Assembly: GCA_002633005.1 (NCBI GenBank)
Contig: NMRA01001202.1
Coordinates: 1 to 40,534 of the forward strand
Direction of reading: 5' to 3'
Length of the DNA stretch: 40,534 bases
Source of the DNA: Phoronis australis
Lineage: Eukaryota > Phoronida > Phoronidae
In this document: one piece after another, positions 21,586-32,189 of the stretch
How the letters are laid out: every line of letters starts with the position of its first letter
Numbering within the stretch: position 1 is the first letter of the stretch
Notes under the pieces: generated by a model
What the model was told of the DNA's origin: nothing
Database searches by the model: none
Seen by the model: the letters and a program-made list of their open reading frames with translations, nothing else
Program-made: the position numbers and the translations under genes

Positions 21586-22182
21586 ATGTAAAATACTTAA
21601 ATTGCCACTAAAGGCATACCGGTAGTCAGAATCATCCCAAAGTCGTCATCGTCCGTTGTCAACGTCACATAAATACACTTGCTAAATTTAGTAAAGATCC
21701 TGCAAACGGTTTGGGAGATACAGCCATGGGCACAAAAAAAACTGCCCCTAGGAGATGCCACAGTAATCAAAGTCATGGGAAATTCAGCGTCAACCGTCCT
21801 CTTCACAGTAAGAACATATATGCCAATTTTCACAATCATACTTAGAGCGGTTTGGTTGATAGAGGGGTGGACGCCAAAAAACAGACTCAAAAACAATAAA
21901 AATAGCCACTGGGTGTCGCAAACTAGGTCTAATCCATCCGAAAACGGGAGGATAGCGTCATTGCACTAATAGGTGCTTACATACTAAATTTCATGAAAAT
22001 CCGTTAAGGACTTGTGAAGATAATGAGGTAAACGTAAAACAATAAAATTGCCACTAGGGAGCACACTGGTAGGCGGATCCGTCCAAAAGTCGTCATCGTC
22101 TGTTGTTAATATCATATAAATATACTTATTAAATTTCGTAAAGATCCTGCGAACAATTTAGGAGATACAGCCATAGGCGCAA
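21586..22182. repeat. Tandem repeat of about 450 bases, 1.3 units
   Basis: Blocks starting near 21,597 and 22,042 share attgccacta, aagtcgtcatcgtc, aaatttagtaaagatcctgc and ggagatacagccat. The second unit is cut by the n at 22,183. The 96- and 99-codon open frames here are not supported as genes. Confidence 0.6.
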
Positions 22183-22183
22183 N
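22183..22183. other. Single-n contig join with about 660-base duplicated flank
   Basis: Sequence immediately right of the n (tctctaaaatttgggac) is the same as from 20,446, and the match runs to about 21,117 and 22,858. Confidence 0.9.
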
Positions 22184-22858
22184 TCTCTAAAATTTGGGAC
22201 AAAGAAATTTAAGCCCAATCCTCGATTCCTAGGTTACTGAAAACTAGTATATGAGGGTTCAACAAAAATAATATAACATTTCTCAAACAAGAGAATCTGA
22301 AGCTTTCATTTCCTTGAGAAATAGAATGATAACATACATCTTAAACAGACGTGACGGGGCTGAGTGATTCTTTTTGATTGGCTGAAGCTTGCCACCAGGT
22401 AGAATAGCCTAGCTTGCCTCGACGGTAGTATCCATGACGACCTCCAATAGGCGACACTGTAAAACTACCCACAGTGCTTCGATTAAATGTCCTTGTGTCC
22501 ATGGTTCATTTTTCAGCATTACTGAAAGCCAAGCAATTATTATAAACATTACTTAACAATAACACTGAGATGAAACAAGAATGTGTGACTGTACACCTAT
22601 TGTCTAACTCCATACATTACAAAAACACATTCACACCAGAATCAAAACCCTTGTATTACCAGAAACATCAAGTTCAGACGGAGATGATGGATGAGTGTGG
22701 AGCTCTGCATGGTTGTGACGAATAAGTATACTTAGGAGACTGATTCCAAGAGCATACTTACCAAAAGGTGTAACAGTGTAATGAGATTTGTCAGTCAAAA
22801 GGATGATATAATTATACAACATGTTTCCTTATAAAAGGGTGCTTTTTCTGACAAATTT
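22184..22858 (-). repeat. Second assembled copy of the WD-gene 5' region
   Basis: Matches 20,446-21,117. It includes the candidate exons and a 4-base insertion (agcctagcttgcc against agccttgcc) in the coding exon. It continues into upstream sequence (ataagggggtgccttttctg) that the first copy lacks. Confidence 0.8.
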
Positions 22859-23048
22859 CCTAATAAGGGGGTGCCTTTTCTGACCAGATTCCCTAAAAAT
22901 CCATTCACTTTGAGGACTCGAAACTCCATAAACCCTTTTTATCTATCAAACATACTCTGGATTCTTAACATGATACTTTGGTTGTAGAGACATGGACATT
23001 TTAGCAACATTACTTCTAGTCACTGTTTCTGTCTTAAAGATTTAAAAA

Positions 23049-23049
23049 N
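23049..23049. other. Single-n contig join with about 540-base duplicated flank
   Basis: Bases 22,507-23,048 repeat as 23,050-23,590 with very few differences, ending in aagatttaaaaa on both sides. Confidence 0.9.
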
Positions 23050-23590
23050 ATTTTTCAGCATTACTGAAAGCCAAGCAATTATTATAAACATTACTTAACA
23101 ATAACACTGAGATGAAACAAGAATGTGTGACTGTACACCTATTGTCTAACTCCATACATTACAAAAACACATTCATACCAGAATCAAAACCCTTGTATTA
23201 CCAGAAACATCAAGTTCAGACGGAGATGATAGATGAGTGTGGAGCTCTGCATGGTTGTGACGAATAAGTATACTTAGGAGACTGATTCCAAGAGCATACT
23301 TACCAAAAGGTGTAACAGTGTAATGAGATTTGTCAGTCAAAAGGATGATATAATTATACAACATGTTTCCTTATAAAAGGGTGCTTTTTCTGACAAATTT
23401 ACTAATAAGGGGATGCCTTTTCTGACCAGATTCCCTAAAAATCCATTCACTTTGAGGACTCGAAACTCCATAAACCCTTTTTATCTATCAAACATACTCT
23501 GGATTCTTAACATGATACTTTGGTTGTAGAGACATGGACATTTTAGCAACATTACTTCTAGTCACTGTTTCTGTCTTAAAGATTTAAAAA
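23050..23590 (-). repeat. Third assembled copy of the WD-gene 5' region
   Basis: Nearly identical to 22,507-23,048, abutting it at the n. It contains only the upstream candidate exons and flank. Confidence 0.85.
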
Positions 23591-23835
23591 TCTAGATGTC
23601 CAAGAATTCCTATGAATCAGCCAGCTAGTTGTAGGAAATACACTCCTACAAACAGGTGGTGTTATGCAACAATATGCCCTACGACACAGTTAGTTTTATG
23701 AAATTCACTTCAACACAATGATGGCATTTATGGAAAGATGCCCTTCCAAATGGTAATTTTTATGAAACTCACTTCAGACCTACAAACGGTTGATGCTTCC
23801 AGAAACAATTCCCTTCAAAAGGGTGAAACTTTCAT
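23591..23835. repeat. Diverged short tandem repeat
   Basis: Units of about 60 bases share tttatgaaa(ct)tcacttca and cctacaaacggt or cctacaaacaggtgg. It replaces the rest of the retroelement polyprotein downstream of the protease start. Confidence 0.4.
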
Positions 23836-24560
23836 GGAACGAGAGTGCATACCATTGCTCCGTCATCCACTTGGAATGTGACATGTTGCCCTTCTTTCCA
23901 GCATCTCACAGTAGAGTGGTTTATCAGTTGGGTTATCTGTACTAACAGCATTGATCAGTTCACCGTGTAAGCTATCACTTGTATCATGAACACTGTAGAC
24001 ACACCCCTTTTAGGGAGACTGGGGTCAGACTGGGTGTTTTTGCAAAATATTTTTTCTGATGACAAGTATTACATAATTTGCTGTATGCAGGGCACAGTTG
24101 AGTATTTGTGCAGAATTTGTACTGTTTTAGATGCGAGTTGACATCATTGAGGCCGTTTGTCGTTCTTTTGCGACACTTAATTCACCTCTGTCAGCGTTTC
24201 CTGAAATCTGGCGTAATTGAGTGTGCGTAGTTTCAATACAATTTGCAAATGTCAACACAGAGTTCAAGTCTTAGATTTGGTTCCAGTGTAATAGGCGTTT
24301 TCTGGTTTTTGAGGTGAGCACGCCTATGACTAATCGATCGCTCAGGAGAGTATCCTATAGACATTCACAGAAGTTGCAAGTTTTTGCAATTTTTTTCACT
24401 TCAGTGAGGTAAGTTTCAAATGATTCTCCCGATCGTTGATTTTGTGCATTAACATGATACTGCTCAAAAGTTTCATTAGTCTTTCTGGGAAAGCAGTCAT
24501 CAAGCATTCTTAAAGTGTCATGTTCGTGTCTTTGGGGTCACAGATGTTGTAATTCGAGTG
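23836..24560 (-). pseudogene. Ty3/Gypsy-like Gag and protease-start relic
   Basis: Minus-strand translation gives a Gag core with the familiar pattern: RSGESFETYLTEVKKIAKTC, a stop, then LLSDRLVIGVLTSKTRKRLL, another stop, and a helix ending in TQLRQISG. After a frameshift comes a zinc-knuckle-like CPAYSKLCNTC block with KKYFAK (about 24,030-24,122). After a further shift comes HVTFQVDDGAMVCTLVP at 23,836-23,882, matching the start of a retroelement aspartic protease, where DTGA or DSGA is usual. Reverse transcriptase, RNase H and integrase are absent. The copy is dead. Confidence 0.75.
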
Positions 24561-24755
24561 CTTCAGTGCCCATCACCAAGATTAAAAATGCACATTTTTA
24601 CGCCTCCGTACGAGAGTCAATGAATTCAGTCAGAGTGACGGAGCACGAACTAGGTCAAATCTGAACCACTTATTCTATTCTGAGTTTCAGCGCAATCTTC
24701 ACTGAAAGATTGAATCACAACGGTCCTGGGTCGATCCTTTCCGCTACCGGCAACA

Positions 24756-24884
24756 TGCAACAATCAGCTGTACAACTGTGTTGTTGAGAAAAACATGGCT
24801 TTTCAGGGAGTCATTCAAATAAACGTTTATTAACTACTAAAGATGGGACAAATGTGCATGCGCAAGGGAACAGCTGTTCTAACA
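24756..24884 (-). repeat. Candidate short LTR
   Basis: On the minus strand it begins TGTTAGAACAGCTGTTCCC, contains AATAAA in ttaataaacgtttattt, and ends GATTGTTGCA, giving TG...CA borders. Leader-like sequence (gccggtagcggaaaggatcg) follows, with Gag remains about 200 bases later. No matching 3' LTR is visible to the left, so the assignment rests on position and border bases. Confidence 0.4.
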
Positions 24885-25421
24885 GTACCATCAAGAATAT
24901 TAGCGCTGGCAAAAAGCTAATGACATCTAATTTGGTCACCCTGTGTTCTTTGTAGTGTCTTATGAAATTTAGTAACAGTTATATACACTACAAACCGTGT
25001 AGTATTGCACTGTTTGTAAATCCTTCTAGTATATCAAGATACATGGTTGTTCTTCATTCCATAACCAGTGTTTGTAGTTTTTAGCTTATAACTTCATCGA
25101 TTTTTAAAAATCAAAAACCATAAAATTGATATTTTCAGCTGAATACAGCCAAAAATTATCGGTTAATGCTTTTTGAAAACTGTCCAGTATGTACAGGCAG
25201 AGACGTTTACTATGTACACTTTATGGCCGGGTAACACTTAATTGGGTCGACTAACGCTCGCACCGGACAAAGCGGTGACACAACTGTGTCCAATTCTTGT
25301 GCCACGCTCTCTTTGATGCTCCAAACAAGACTGAAGAAGCTGAGCAGTGAAAATTCCTGCATATAATTAGAAGTGCACATTTTCCTTGCAAGCGGTGGCA
25401 TGAAAGTTGCCAACAGTTGCC
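24885..25421. other. Unassigned region before copy B
   Basis: Contains an open minus-strand stretch to 25,210 (up to 102 codons, ending VDPIKCYPAIKCT) with no family I recognise and no clear splice sites. Its upstream part overlaps the duplicated segment. Confidence 0.3.
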
Positions 25422-25831
25422 AACATGAGCAACTAAACAAAGGGCATGTTCGAAAAAAGGTTGATTGAAGGAGTATTTGTTTGACTTGGGAGGAGTTGAA
25501 GACATGAACAGCCTCCACAGGCCGGGTGTCCCTCTATGTGCAAAAGATACTTATATTGTAGAGCAATGACTTTGATAGTTTAATCAGTGAGAGGCATTTA
25601 ACAGAAACAGCTTCTGGTATATGGAGTTCCTATAGGAAGGCCACATGCAGTCTCTAACTCGGTGCCAGATTGAGACGTACTGTCTACACTATTTTGTCTT
25701 ACTAACTAATCAATTCCTTCACACTATAGTTTCAGGCCAGCAAACTGACTGCATGGCTATATGTAATTTGCAAAAACAATTCATGACCAGTGACCGTGCT
25801 CTCACCTCAGTGACCACTGTCTCTAAGAGAC

Positions 25832-26349
25832 GGTGTAGCTCCTATAGGAACTTCATACACCGGAAGCTTTTCGGCGAGTTATGCCTGATGCTGACAAAAT
25901 ATGAAAGTCCCATTGTTGATAAGTACCTTTTGCACATAGAGGGACATCATAAGAGCTAGGCCATGGATGTAAATTCAATTCCTTCACTCAAAGAAATTAA
26001 CTCCTGTTATCAAACTTTTCTTTGAGCAGTCCCTTGTTCAGTTTCCAAAATCGGTAACTCGCCATTTTTCATATGACGTCATACCACCTACCGTGCTCAG
26101 TGTTAAAAATGACGAGTTGTCAATTTTGGGAACTAACGATCGGGATTGCTCAAAGAAAAACCTCTGCGAAATGTACCTCGGTTATAACCATAGTTAATCA
26201 TCATCATGGTAACATTTCTCAGGGGAAGTTTGAGTTGGAAGGAATTAAATACATTGGCGGCATCCTAAAGGTGTCCTTTGCGCAAAAGGTATTTATAACA
26301 ACGTGACTTAGATGCTTCCGACGTATGAAGCGTCTATAGGAGCTCCACC
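25832..26349. repeat. Large foldback element, copy B
   Basis: Equivalent of the foldback at 399-923, with the same outer arms (ggtgtagctcc and ggagctccacc) and the same inner arms around ctttgagcagtccc and gggattgctcaaag. Small indels distinguish it from copy A, for example a shorter loop and a changed base in the right inner arm. It adds no protein-coding potential. Confidence 0.75.
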
Positions 26350-26406
26350 ATCTCTACTGCAGAGAGGCAGTAGAGATGGTGCTCACAGTCTATGCTGTCC
26401 GTCACT

Positions 26407-26828
26407 GTGAACTTGGAATCCTGCTTAATCTCAAGATTGAGCGGAAGTGAGTTTTGCGTGAACTTGGAATTGAATATAAGACAGAAAGGTGAAATTTTTG
26501 TTAGGTGAAAAGAATTTTTGTATTTATTGAATTCGCAATCAACCAGTTTCTCCTTTACTGTATCTTGTGTCTCTGAACCAGAGGAATATGTGAATGGCTA
26601 AATCGATTGGGTTTGGCCGGTGAAACTGATTGCCCATAAGTTCAAAAGATTGGTTACAATTGACAATATTATATTCAAATGTAACTTGATTTAGTGCATT
26701 GCAAATTAAAAATTTATAAACACGAACATAATTATTTGAGTGAACTTGTCAAGTTGTCTCAGGTATTCCAAGTTCACGCAACACTCACCTCTGCTTAATC
26801 TTGAGATTAAGCAGGATTCCAAGTTCAT
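26407..26828. mobile_element. GTGAACTTGGAATCC TIR element, copy B
   Basis: Counterpart of the element at 976-1,396, with the same ends and internal order. The right terminus reads gttcat instead of gttcac. The ATG-rich interior differs by short indels. Confidence 0.7.
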
Positions 26829-26860
26829 GCACCTACAGCATTCTCTTGACTCAAGAGAGT

Positions 26861-26973
26861 TAAACACGTAACCTTGCGTAACCAGGGTTACCCTTAGAGT
26901 TTAGCTGACTCAATCAAGACTTGAGTCAGCTAAACTCTAAGGGTAACCCTGGTTACGCAAGGTTTCGTGTTTA
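26861..26973. repeat. Near-perfect palindrome, 53 bp arms
   Basis: The left arm 26,861-26,913 starts taaacacgtaaccttgcgta and the right arm is 26,921-26,973. One mismatch separates them and the loop is 7 bases. Copy A keeps only a single shortened arm at about 1,410-1,455. The internal sequence aaccagggttaccctt is itself partly palindromic. Confidence 0.85.
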
Positions 26974-27128
26974 ACTGAGACAGCTAGCATATTGGAAGTT
27001 CCGAGAAGTCTTGACACCGAAGATAGAAATACAAAGCCATATTTTATCTGCTAACTAAAACCGACCTATGTGAGTATTATGAGAGAAAAAGTCCATGCAG
27101 TTCCAGGACTTGCTTGTCACTTTTACCA

Positions 27129-27234
27129 CAGGCGTCCTCAGCTTCTGATCGTCCCCAATACACTACATATAATAGTTAATACTAGTAGTATTATATGTAG
27201 TGTATTGGGGACGATCAGAAGCTGAGGACGCCTG
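27129..27234. mobile_element. Palindrome made of two transposon ends
   Basis: Perfect 46 bp arms (27,129-27,174 and 27,189-27,234) around a 14-base spacer. The arm, starting caggcgtcctcagcttctga, also occurs singly at 16,491-16,529 and, mutated, at 35,381-35,415. Those occurrences suggest it is the terminus of a larger family. At the matching place in copy A (about 1,600-1,612) only cacc-agg-ctag remains, so this is a presence/absence difference. Confidence 0.8.
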
Positions 27235-27448
27235 GGGGCTAGACACGGACCATTCATAACCAGAAACAAACAACTACGTACTTAGGCGTGCACAAACACT
27301 CAATCCTAAATTCGTATTCCACACAACGACATAAAGAGGATTGGCACATACCAACTCAATAAAATTCACAGATACAGATTACGGTTTTGGCCGTTCACCG
27401 GTTCACGCATCGTTTGTTGCCATTGACTTTCCTTGGAGCTGAAACTCT

Positions 27449-27522
27449 CTAGTTCTCTGTATGTCCGCTAGGAGGAAGAGATCACGTGCTCTCTATTTCC
27501 TAGCGGACACGTAGGGAACTAG
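27449..27522. repeat. Inverted repeat with atcacgtg loop (copy B)
   Basis: Same structure as 1,813-1,886: arms begin ctagttctctgtatgtccgc and end gcggacacgtagggaactag, around atcacgtg. Confidence 0.65.
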
Positions 27523-27890
27523 AAAGGGGGTCATCGTAAACCACGTGACTTCAACTCTTCTATATTTATCTCATTGATTGGATCTTCGCTTACTCTGTTA
27601 GTGTGATTAGGAACTTACTTGACTACTTTTTCAGCATCCGGGAATCAAGCTTGGTCACTAAACAGATAAGGCTGCAGCCGCGGCCAAATTGCTAGAAGTA
27701 GGCTAGGCTTGGGGGCAGTTTTGAGACAGGTTTTGCACGTAGGCTCAGTGAATCCGGTTTATTTGTACTTGTGAACATGTTATTGTTGGGAATAAGACGA
27801 GCCCGTAGATGCACTCTTCAAGATGGTGGCCCCCTGTCATTGACATTGACATTGCAGCTGTGCATTGCTGATTAGCGAATGAGAAGTCCA

Positions 27891-27964
27891 GTGGCGGATT
27901 TAAGGGGGGGGGCAAGGGGGCCATGGTCCTCTTTAAAATTATCCCAGATTCAATTTGGCAGTTC
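27891..27964. mobile_element. hAT-like element, copy B, truncated by gap
   Basis: Starts cagtggcggatttaaggggg like 9,566 and runs into the n block after 74 bases. Confidence 0.55.
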
Positions 27965-28390
27965 NNNNNNNNNNNNNNNNNNNNNNNNNNNNNNNNNNNN
28001 NNNNNNNNNNNNNNNNNNNNNNNNNNNNNNNNNNNNNNNNNNNNNNNNNNNNNNNNNNNNNNNNNNNNNNNNNNNNNNNNNNNNNNNNNNNNNNNNNNNN
28101 NNNNNNNNNNNNNNNNNNNNNNNNNNNNNNNNNNNNNNNNNNNNNNNNNNNNNNNNNNNNNNNNNNNNNNNNNNNNNNNNNNNNNNNNNNNNNNNNNNNN
28201 NNNNNNNNNNNNNNNNNNNNNNNNNNNNNNNNNNNNNNNNNNNNNNNNNNNNNNNNNNNNNNNNNNNNNNNNNNNNNNNNNNNNNNNNNNNNNNNNNNNN
28301 NNNNNNNNNNNNNNNNNNNNNNNNNNNNNNNNNNNNNNNNNNNNNNNNNNNNNNNNNNNNNNNNNNNNNNNNNNNNNNNNNNNNNNNNNN
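27965..28390. other. Assembly gap, 426 n
   Basis: It interrupts the GTGGCGG element in copy B. By comparison with copy A it should contain the rest of that element and the sequence up to tggcccaagaacgag. Confidence 1.
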
Positions 28391-28681
28391 TGGCCCAAGA
28401 ACGAGTTTGTGGCCTATTTTTAAATTACGTTGCACATTAGCTCGCCAGAGGACGTGGGTCTAAAAAGTTTTTGAGAAGGTGAAGACCTTTTGCATGCGGA
28501 ACATTTTCTCTTGAGCAGTAGTTGCATAAAATGCTGACAAAATAAGAATTTAGGAAACTAGCGCTTTTGAGATTTCATCTGGAACATATACAAGGCCATC
28601 AAACGAAATATGATTATTGTTATTGATACCGTTGTTTTGCTATTGATGTATACCTTCTTTTTTTCCTTAATCTTACTATAG

Positions 28682-28794
28682 ACATGGTCGTGTGATCCAC
28701 ATAATATCAGATTGGTACATGAAAAGAATCCTACTTTGACACCCTCACCAGTCGAGATTGGGCAACTTGGCCAATTTGCATACCATAGAATCTG
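28682..28794 (+). pseudogene. Candidate upstream exon, copy B
   Basis: Counterpart of 11,177-11,289 with the same acceptor and open frame (TWSCDPHNIRL...). It lies about 680 bases upstream of the zinc-finger frame of copy B. Confidence 0.3.
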
Positions 28795-29071
28795 GTACAC
28801 TTTAGTCTGTTACTAGCATGGTTTGTACTGTAAAGTCATCATAAAACAATTTTTGGTAATTTTCCCTTTATTTTCAGTAAAGTAATCAGCTGTTGAAAAT
28901 GAAAGAATTGCAATTATTCTTGTGGAAAATACATTTGGGAATTACCATATTTACAAAATTATAGCTCCATGAATGCATTTCTCTATGCACACTCTACTAC
29001 TTTTAAGAGTTTCACTTTTTATTGGTCGTGCAGTTTTTAATGACATAATAATCCTATATTTCTACTTCCAG

Positions 29072-29341
29072 CTGTTGATATCGGTGAGGGGAATTGATAT
29101 GAGTCTACATAAGGGCAAGAGGTCACTGCTGATGTGAGTGATGAAGGCATACTGATGTCACCATTTTTAAGGGACACGTGGATAGCCCAAATGAAACTTA
29201 TGGTCTTGGATGTCATGCTGTACATAATGACGGCAGTGCAAGGGATCTGAGTAGAGAGGAGAGCCATATCAAGCCAGAGGTATTCCAAGAGCTGACTGAT
29301 GCTATTAGAGTCTCCTGGACACAGGTTCATGGAGTGTGCTG
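29072..29341 (+). pseudogene. Decayed upstream exon, copy B
   Basis: Single copy of the stretch that is doubled in copy A. A 2-base insertion (ggcatactgatg against ggcatagatg) shifts the frame after EVTADVSDEG. Bounded by ctacttccag and gtgctg|gtgaat. Confidence 0.25.
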
Positions 29342-29473
29342 GTGAATATGTAACAGGTTCTCATCAGGTAGCATTGTTGTGGCGTGTTGTAACTGATTAA
29401 TCACTTAGTTGCAGAAAAAAAGATGTTCTCTTGTTGTGCATTTGACAGAACTGACTGTTGAGAGACCATACCA

Positions 29474-30799
29474 GTGCTTGCGGATTGTCTTTTAAATGTA
29501 TGTGGTCTTTTTGAACCTACAAGAATGCGCTCTGGTACGATACGATTCATGTGCAGTGCTTGTGGGTTGTCTTTTAAACTAAGCAACCGTCTTGTTCATC
29601 GTAAAAGCTTGTGCCGTGGTGAGATGACGTACAAATGTACCAGGTGTGGAGAGTCTTTGAAACTGAATTGTGATCTTGATAATAACATAGGAATACACAT
29701 TGATGAGAGACCATACCTGCCTAGCACGAGTGGAAAGTTCAGTAATACCTGTGTTGTACGCACACAACCACACAAAAGTGTGAGATCTTACAAATGTGCT
29801 GTGTGTGGAAAGTCGCTTTCTGGGAACAGTGCTCTTGTTGAGCACACTAGAACACATACTGGGGAGAGGCCGCACAAGTGTACTGTGTGCAGAAAGTCAT
29901 TTTCAAGGCGTTCTGCTCTGGTTATACACACAAGATTACACACTGGTGAGAGACCATACATGTGTGCTGTGTGCGGAAAGTCATTTCCAGGAAATACTGA
30001 TCTTGCCAAGCACACAAGAACACATACTGGTGAGAGAGCCTACAAGTGTACTGTTTGTGGAAAATCATTTTCGAGGAATCATAACCTCATTGTACATATG
30101 AGAACACACACGGGTGAGAGACCATACAAGTGTGACGTGTGTGGAAAGTCGTTTCCAAAGAGCTGCCACCTCAGTGTTCACATGAGAACGCACACTGGTG
30201 AGAGACCATACAAGTGTATTGTTTGTGGAAAGTCGTTTTCTATGAATTCTTCTCTTATTGTACACACAAGACTGCACACTGGTGAGAGGCCGTACAAGTG
30301 TTCTGTGTGTAGCGAGTCATTTTCACAGAAAGGTCATCTTGTTATCCATGGAAGATCCCACACTGGTGAGAGTCCCTACAAGTGTTCTGTGTGTGGCAAG
30401 TCATTTACAGCGAAAAATAATTTGACTTTGCACATGAGAACACACACTGGTGAGAGACCATATAATTGTTCTGTGTGTGGGAGGTCGTTTTCACAGAGAG
30501 GCACTCTTGTTGAGCACACAAGAATACACACTGGAGAAAGGCCTTACCAGTGTAATGTGTGTGGAAAGTCATTTTCATCGAAAAATAACCTCACAGCACA
30601 CACAAGAATACACACTGGTGACAAACGATACAAGTGTAATGTGTGTGGAAAATCGTTTTTACAGAATAGTTACCTGGTCAGGCACACAAAAACACACACT
30701 GGTGAGCGACCTTTTGGGTGTACTGTGTGTGGAAAATCCTTTAAAAGAAATTATGTTCTCATTGCACACACTAAAAAACACACTAGTGAGAGGCTGTAG
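29474..30799 (+). CDS. C2H2 zinc-finger protein, 12 intact fingers (copy B)
   Basis: The 441-codon frame has 12 consecutive C-x2-C-x12-H-x3-H fingers from about residue 106 to 439, joined by mostly TGERP(Y/H) linkers, with helix cores such as RNHNLIV, KSCHLSV, QRGTLVE and QNSYLVR. The N-terminal 105 residues contain three damaged fingers: CSACGLSF one residue short, CTRCGESL with the first His replaced by Asn, and a stretch without cysteines. No KRAB, SCAN, BTB or ZAD domain is visible, though upstream exons are possible because agttgcag lies at 29,407-29,414. The chosen start is the first ATG in frame. Poly-zinc-finger proteins of this type bind DNA in the nucleus, often as repressors. The specific role is unknown. 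It sits in the same position as the broken copy A gene. Confidence 0.85.
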   Translation: MLADCLLNVCGLFEPTRMRSGTIRFMCSACGLSFKLSNRLVHRKSLCRGEMTYKCTRCGESLKLNCDLDNNIGIHIDERPYLPSTSGKFSNTCVVRTQPHKSVRSYKCAVCGKSLSGNSALVEHTRTHTGERPHKCTVCRKSFSRRSALVIHTRLHTGERPYMCAVCGKSFPGNTDLAKHTRTHTGERAYKCTVCGKSFSRNHNLIVHMRTHTGERPYKCDVCGKSFPKSCHLSVHMRTHTGERPYKCIVCGKSFSMNSSLIVHTRLHTGERPYKCSVCSESFSQKGHLVIHGRSHTGESPYKCSVCGKSFTAKNNLTLHMRTHTGERPYNCSVCGRSFSQRGTLVEHTRIHTGERPYQCNVCGKSFSSKNNLTAHTRIHTGDKRYKCNVCGKSFLQNSYLVRHTKTHTGERPFGCTVCGKSFKRNYVLIAHTKKHTSERL

Positions 30800-31285
30800 A
30801 ATTTGCAATGTATGTGAGAGAATAATGGCTGATAACATGAGAACAAGCATAGGCAAGAGACCATACTAGAGTGACGTGTGGCGAATCATTTCCAAAGAGT
30901 TACCACCTCTGAATTCATGCAAGAAAAAACACAAGTGAAAGACCATACAGGTGTTTTACTTATGGAAAACAGTCTTCAAGTTCTTCTCTTGTGCACAGGG
31001 TTTAGGCTGGTGAGAGGCCATACAACTGTTCTCTGTGTGTGGGAGGTTGTTTTGACTGGAAGATAGTCTTGTTGTTCGTATAAGAAAGCCTACTGCTGAG
31101 AATCCCTACCGGTGTAGTGTATGTGTGTGGGAAGTCATTTTTACAGAGTGGTGATCTTCCTAAGCGCACACAAACACACACTGTTGAGAAACCCTTCAAA
31201 TATATTGTGCGAAAAATTGGTTTCAGATAATAGTATTCTGGCTAAGCATGCAAATAATACACTTTGATAAAAGACCATCCATTCT
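30800..31285 (+). pseudogene. Tail of decayed zinc fingers (copy B)
   Basis: Downstream of the stop at 30,799, the same eroded finger series as in copy A is readable in alternating frames, ending near LAKHANN at about 31,255. One finger has CGKSFLQSGDLPKRTQTH, with Arg replacing the first zinc-binding His. It probably forms part of the 3' untranslated region. Confidence 0.7.
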
Positions 31286-31345
31286 CATGTTTAGTATTAC
31301 AGTAATGTTGTAATCCTTTGCATTGATAAATGACTGCCTTTTTCG

Positions 31346-31351
31346 ATTAAA
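31346..31351 (+). promoter_or_regulatory. Candidate poly(A) signal ATTAAA (copy B)
   Basis: ATTAAA in tttcgattaaagcctc, at the same relative place as 13,926 in copy A and about 550 bases after the stop codon. Confidence 0.35.
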
Positions 31352-32189
31352 GCCTCTATGAAACGCTTCATTTTATAGATAAGGATTCTTACAAAAGTGG
31401 CCAAGGAGGTTTCAGTATGTACTTATGTATGTTTGTTGTTTTAATTTAAAGTGGGTATTGGATTTTAGTGAGGTACTTTCAGAAACTAATTGGCACCTAG
31501 TGGTGGTGCTACAAAGTACAGGTCATCCACCAGTCATGACTTGTGAATGGAGATCAGCTTAATCTGTGCTCTAAAAAATGGAGGAGAAACTTTGGGTTTT
31601 CTAGTCCAAACTGTTGATGAATGCCTTTGGCACCAACTTATCAACTTATAACTTCAGGTCTTCAAATTTAGTGCAACTCATATTGTTTTTTCACAATAAT
31701 TATTGGTCTACTTATGCACTAACTCGATTAATGAGAACCCTGGCCAGAAACTAGTATTAGCAAAAGATCTGGATGTTTAACACGAATCCTGAAAACAAAT
31801 GCCATCTGCTCAGTGGTCAGCAAATGATACATGATGATAGACCACTGGGAGGCTTACCTCTGAACCGAAGTCATAGCTTCTGTCATCAGACCAGGGTTTG
31901 ATTGCAGCTAAGGCTAAATGTCAGAAACAAAACAGTGGCTAGAATCATTAATACATTTCCACTCTGGCCGAACTGCTTGATGCATTGTTTGGGTCATTGT
32001 AGCCTAAATACTAGTGGTTTTATCTTTTTTACATTTTAACGTGATATGGTCAAGTAATAAGATGATTTTACTAGGTATTATTTGTTTGCTTCATCAATAA
32101 GAAACCGTAGCTTTGTAAATATTGTAATCATAGTTTATTATTGTTATATTTGAGTTTGTAAGCTGCAACTATTTCATTGTTATGTATGT

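Noticed and set aside
27745-28463. Several open frames of 160-217 codons
   Set aside because: They exist only because the 426 n are translated as unknown residues.
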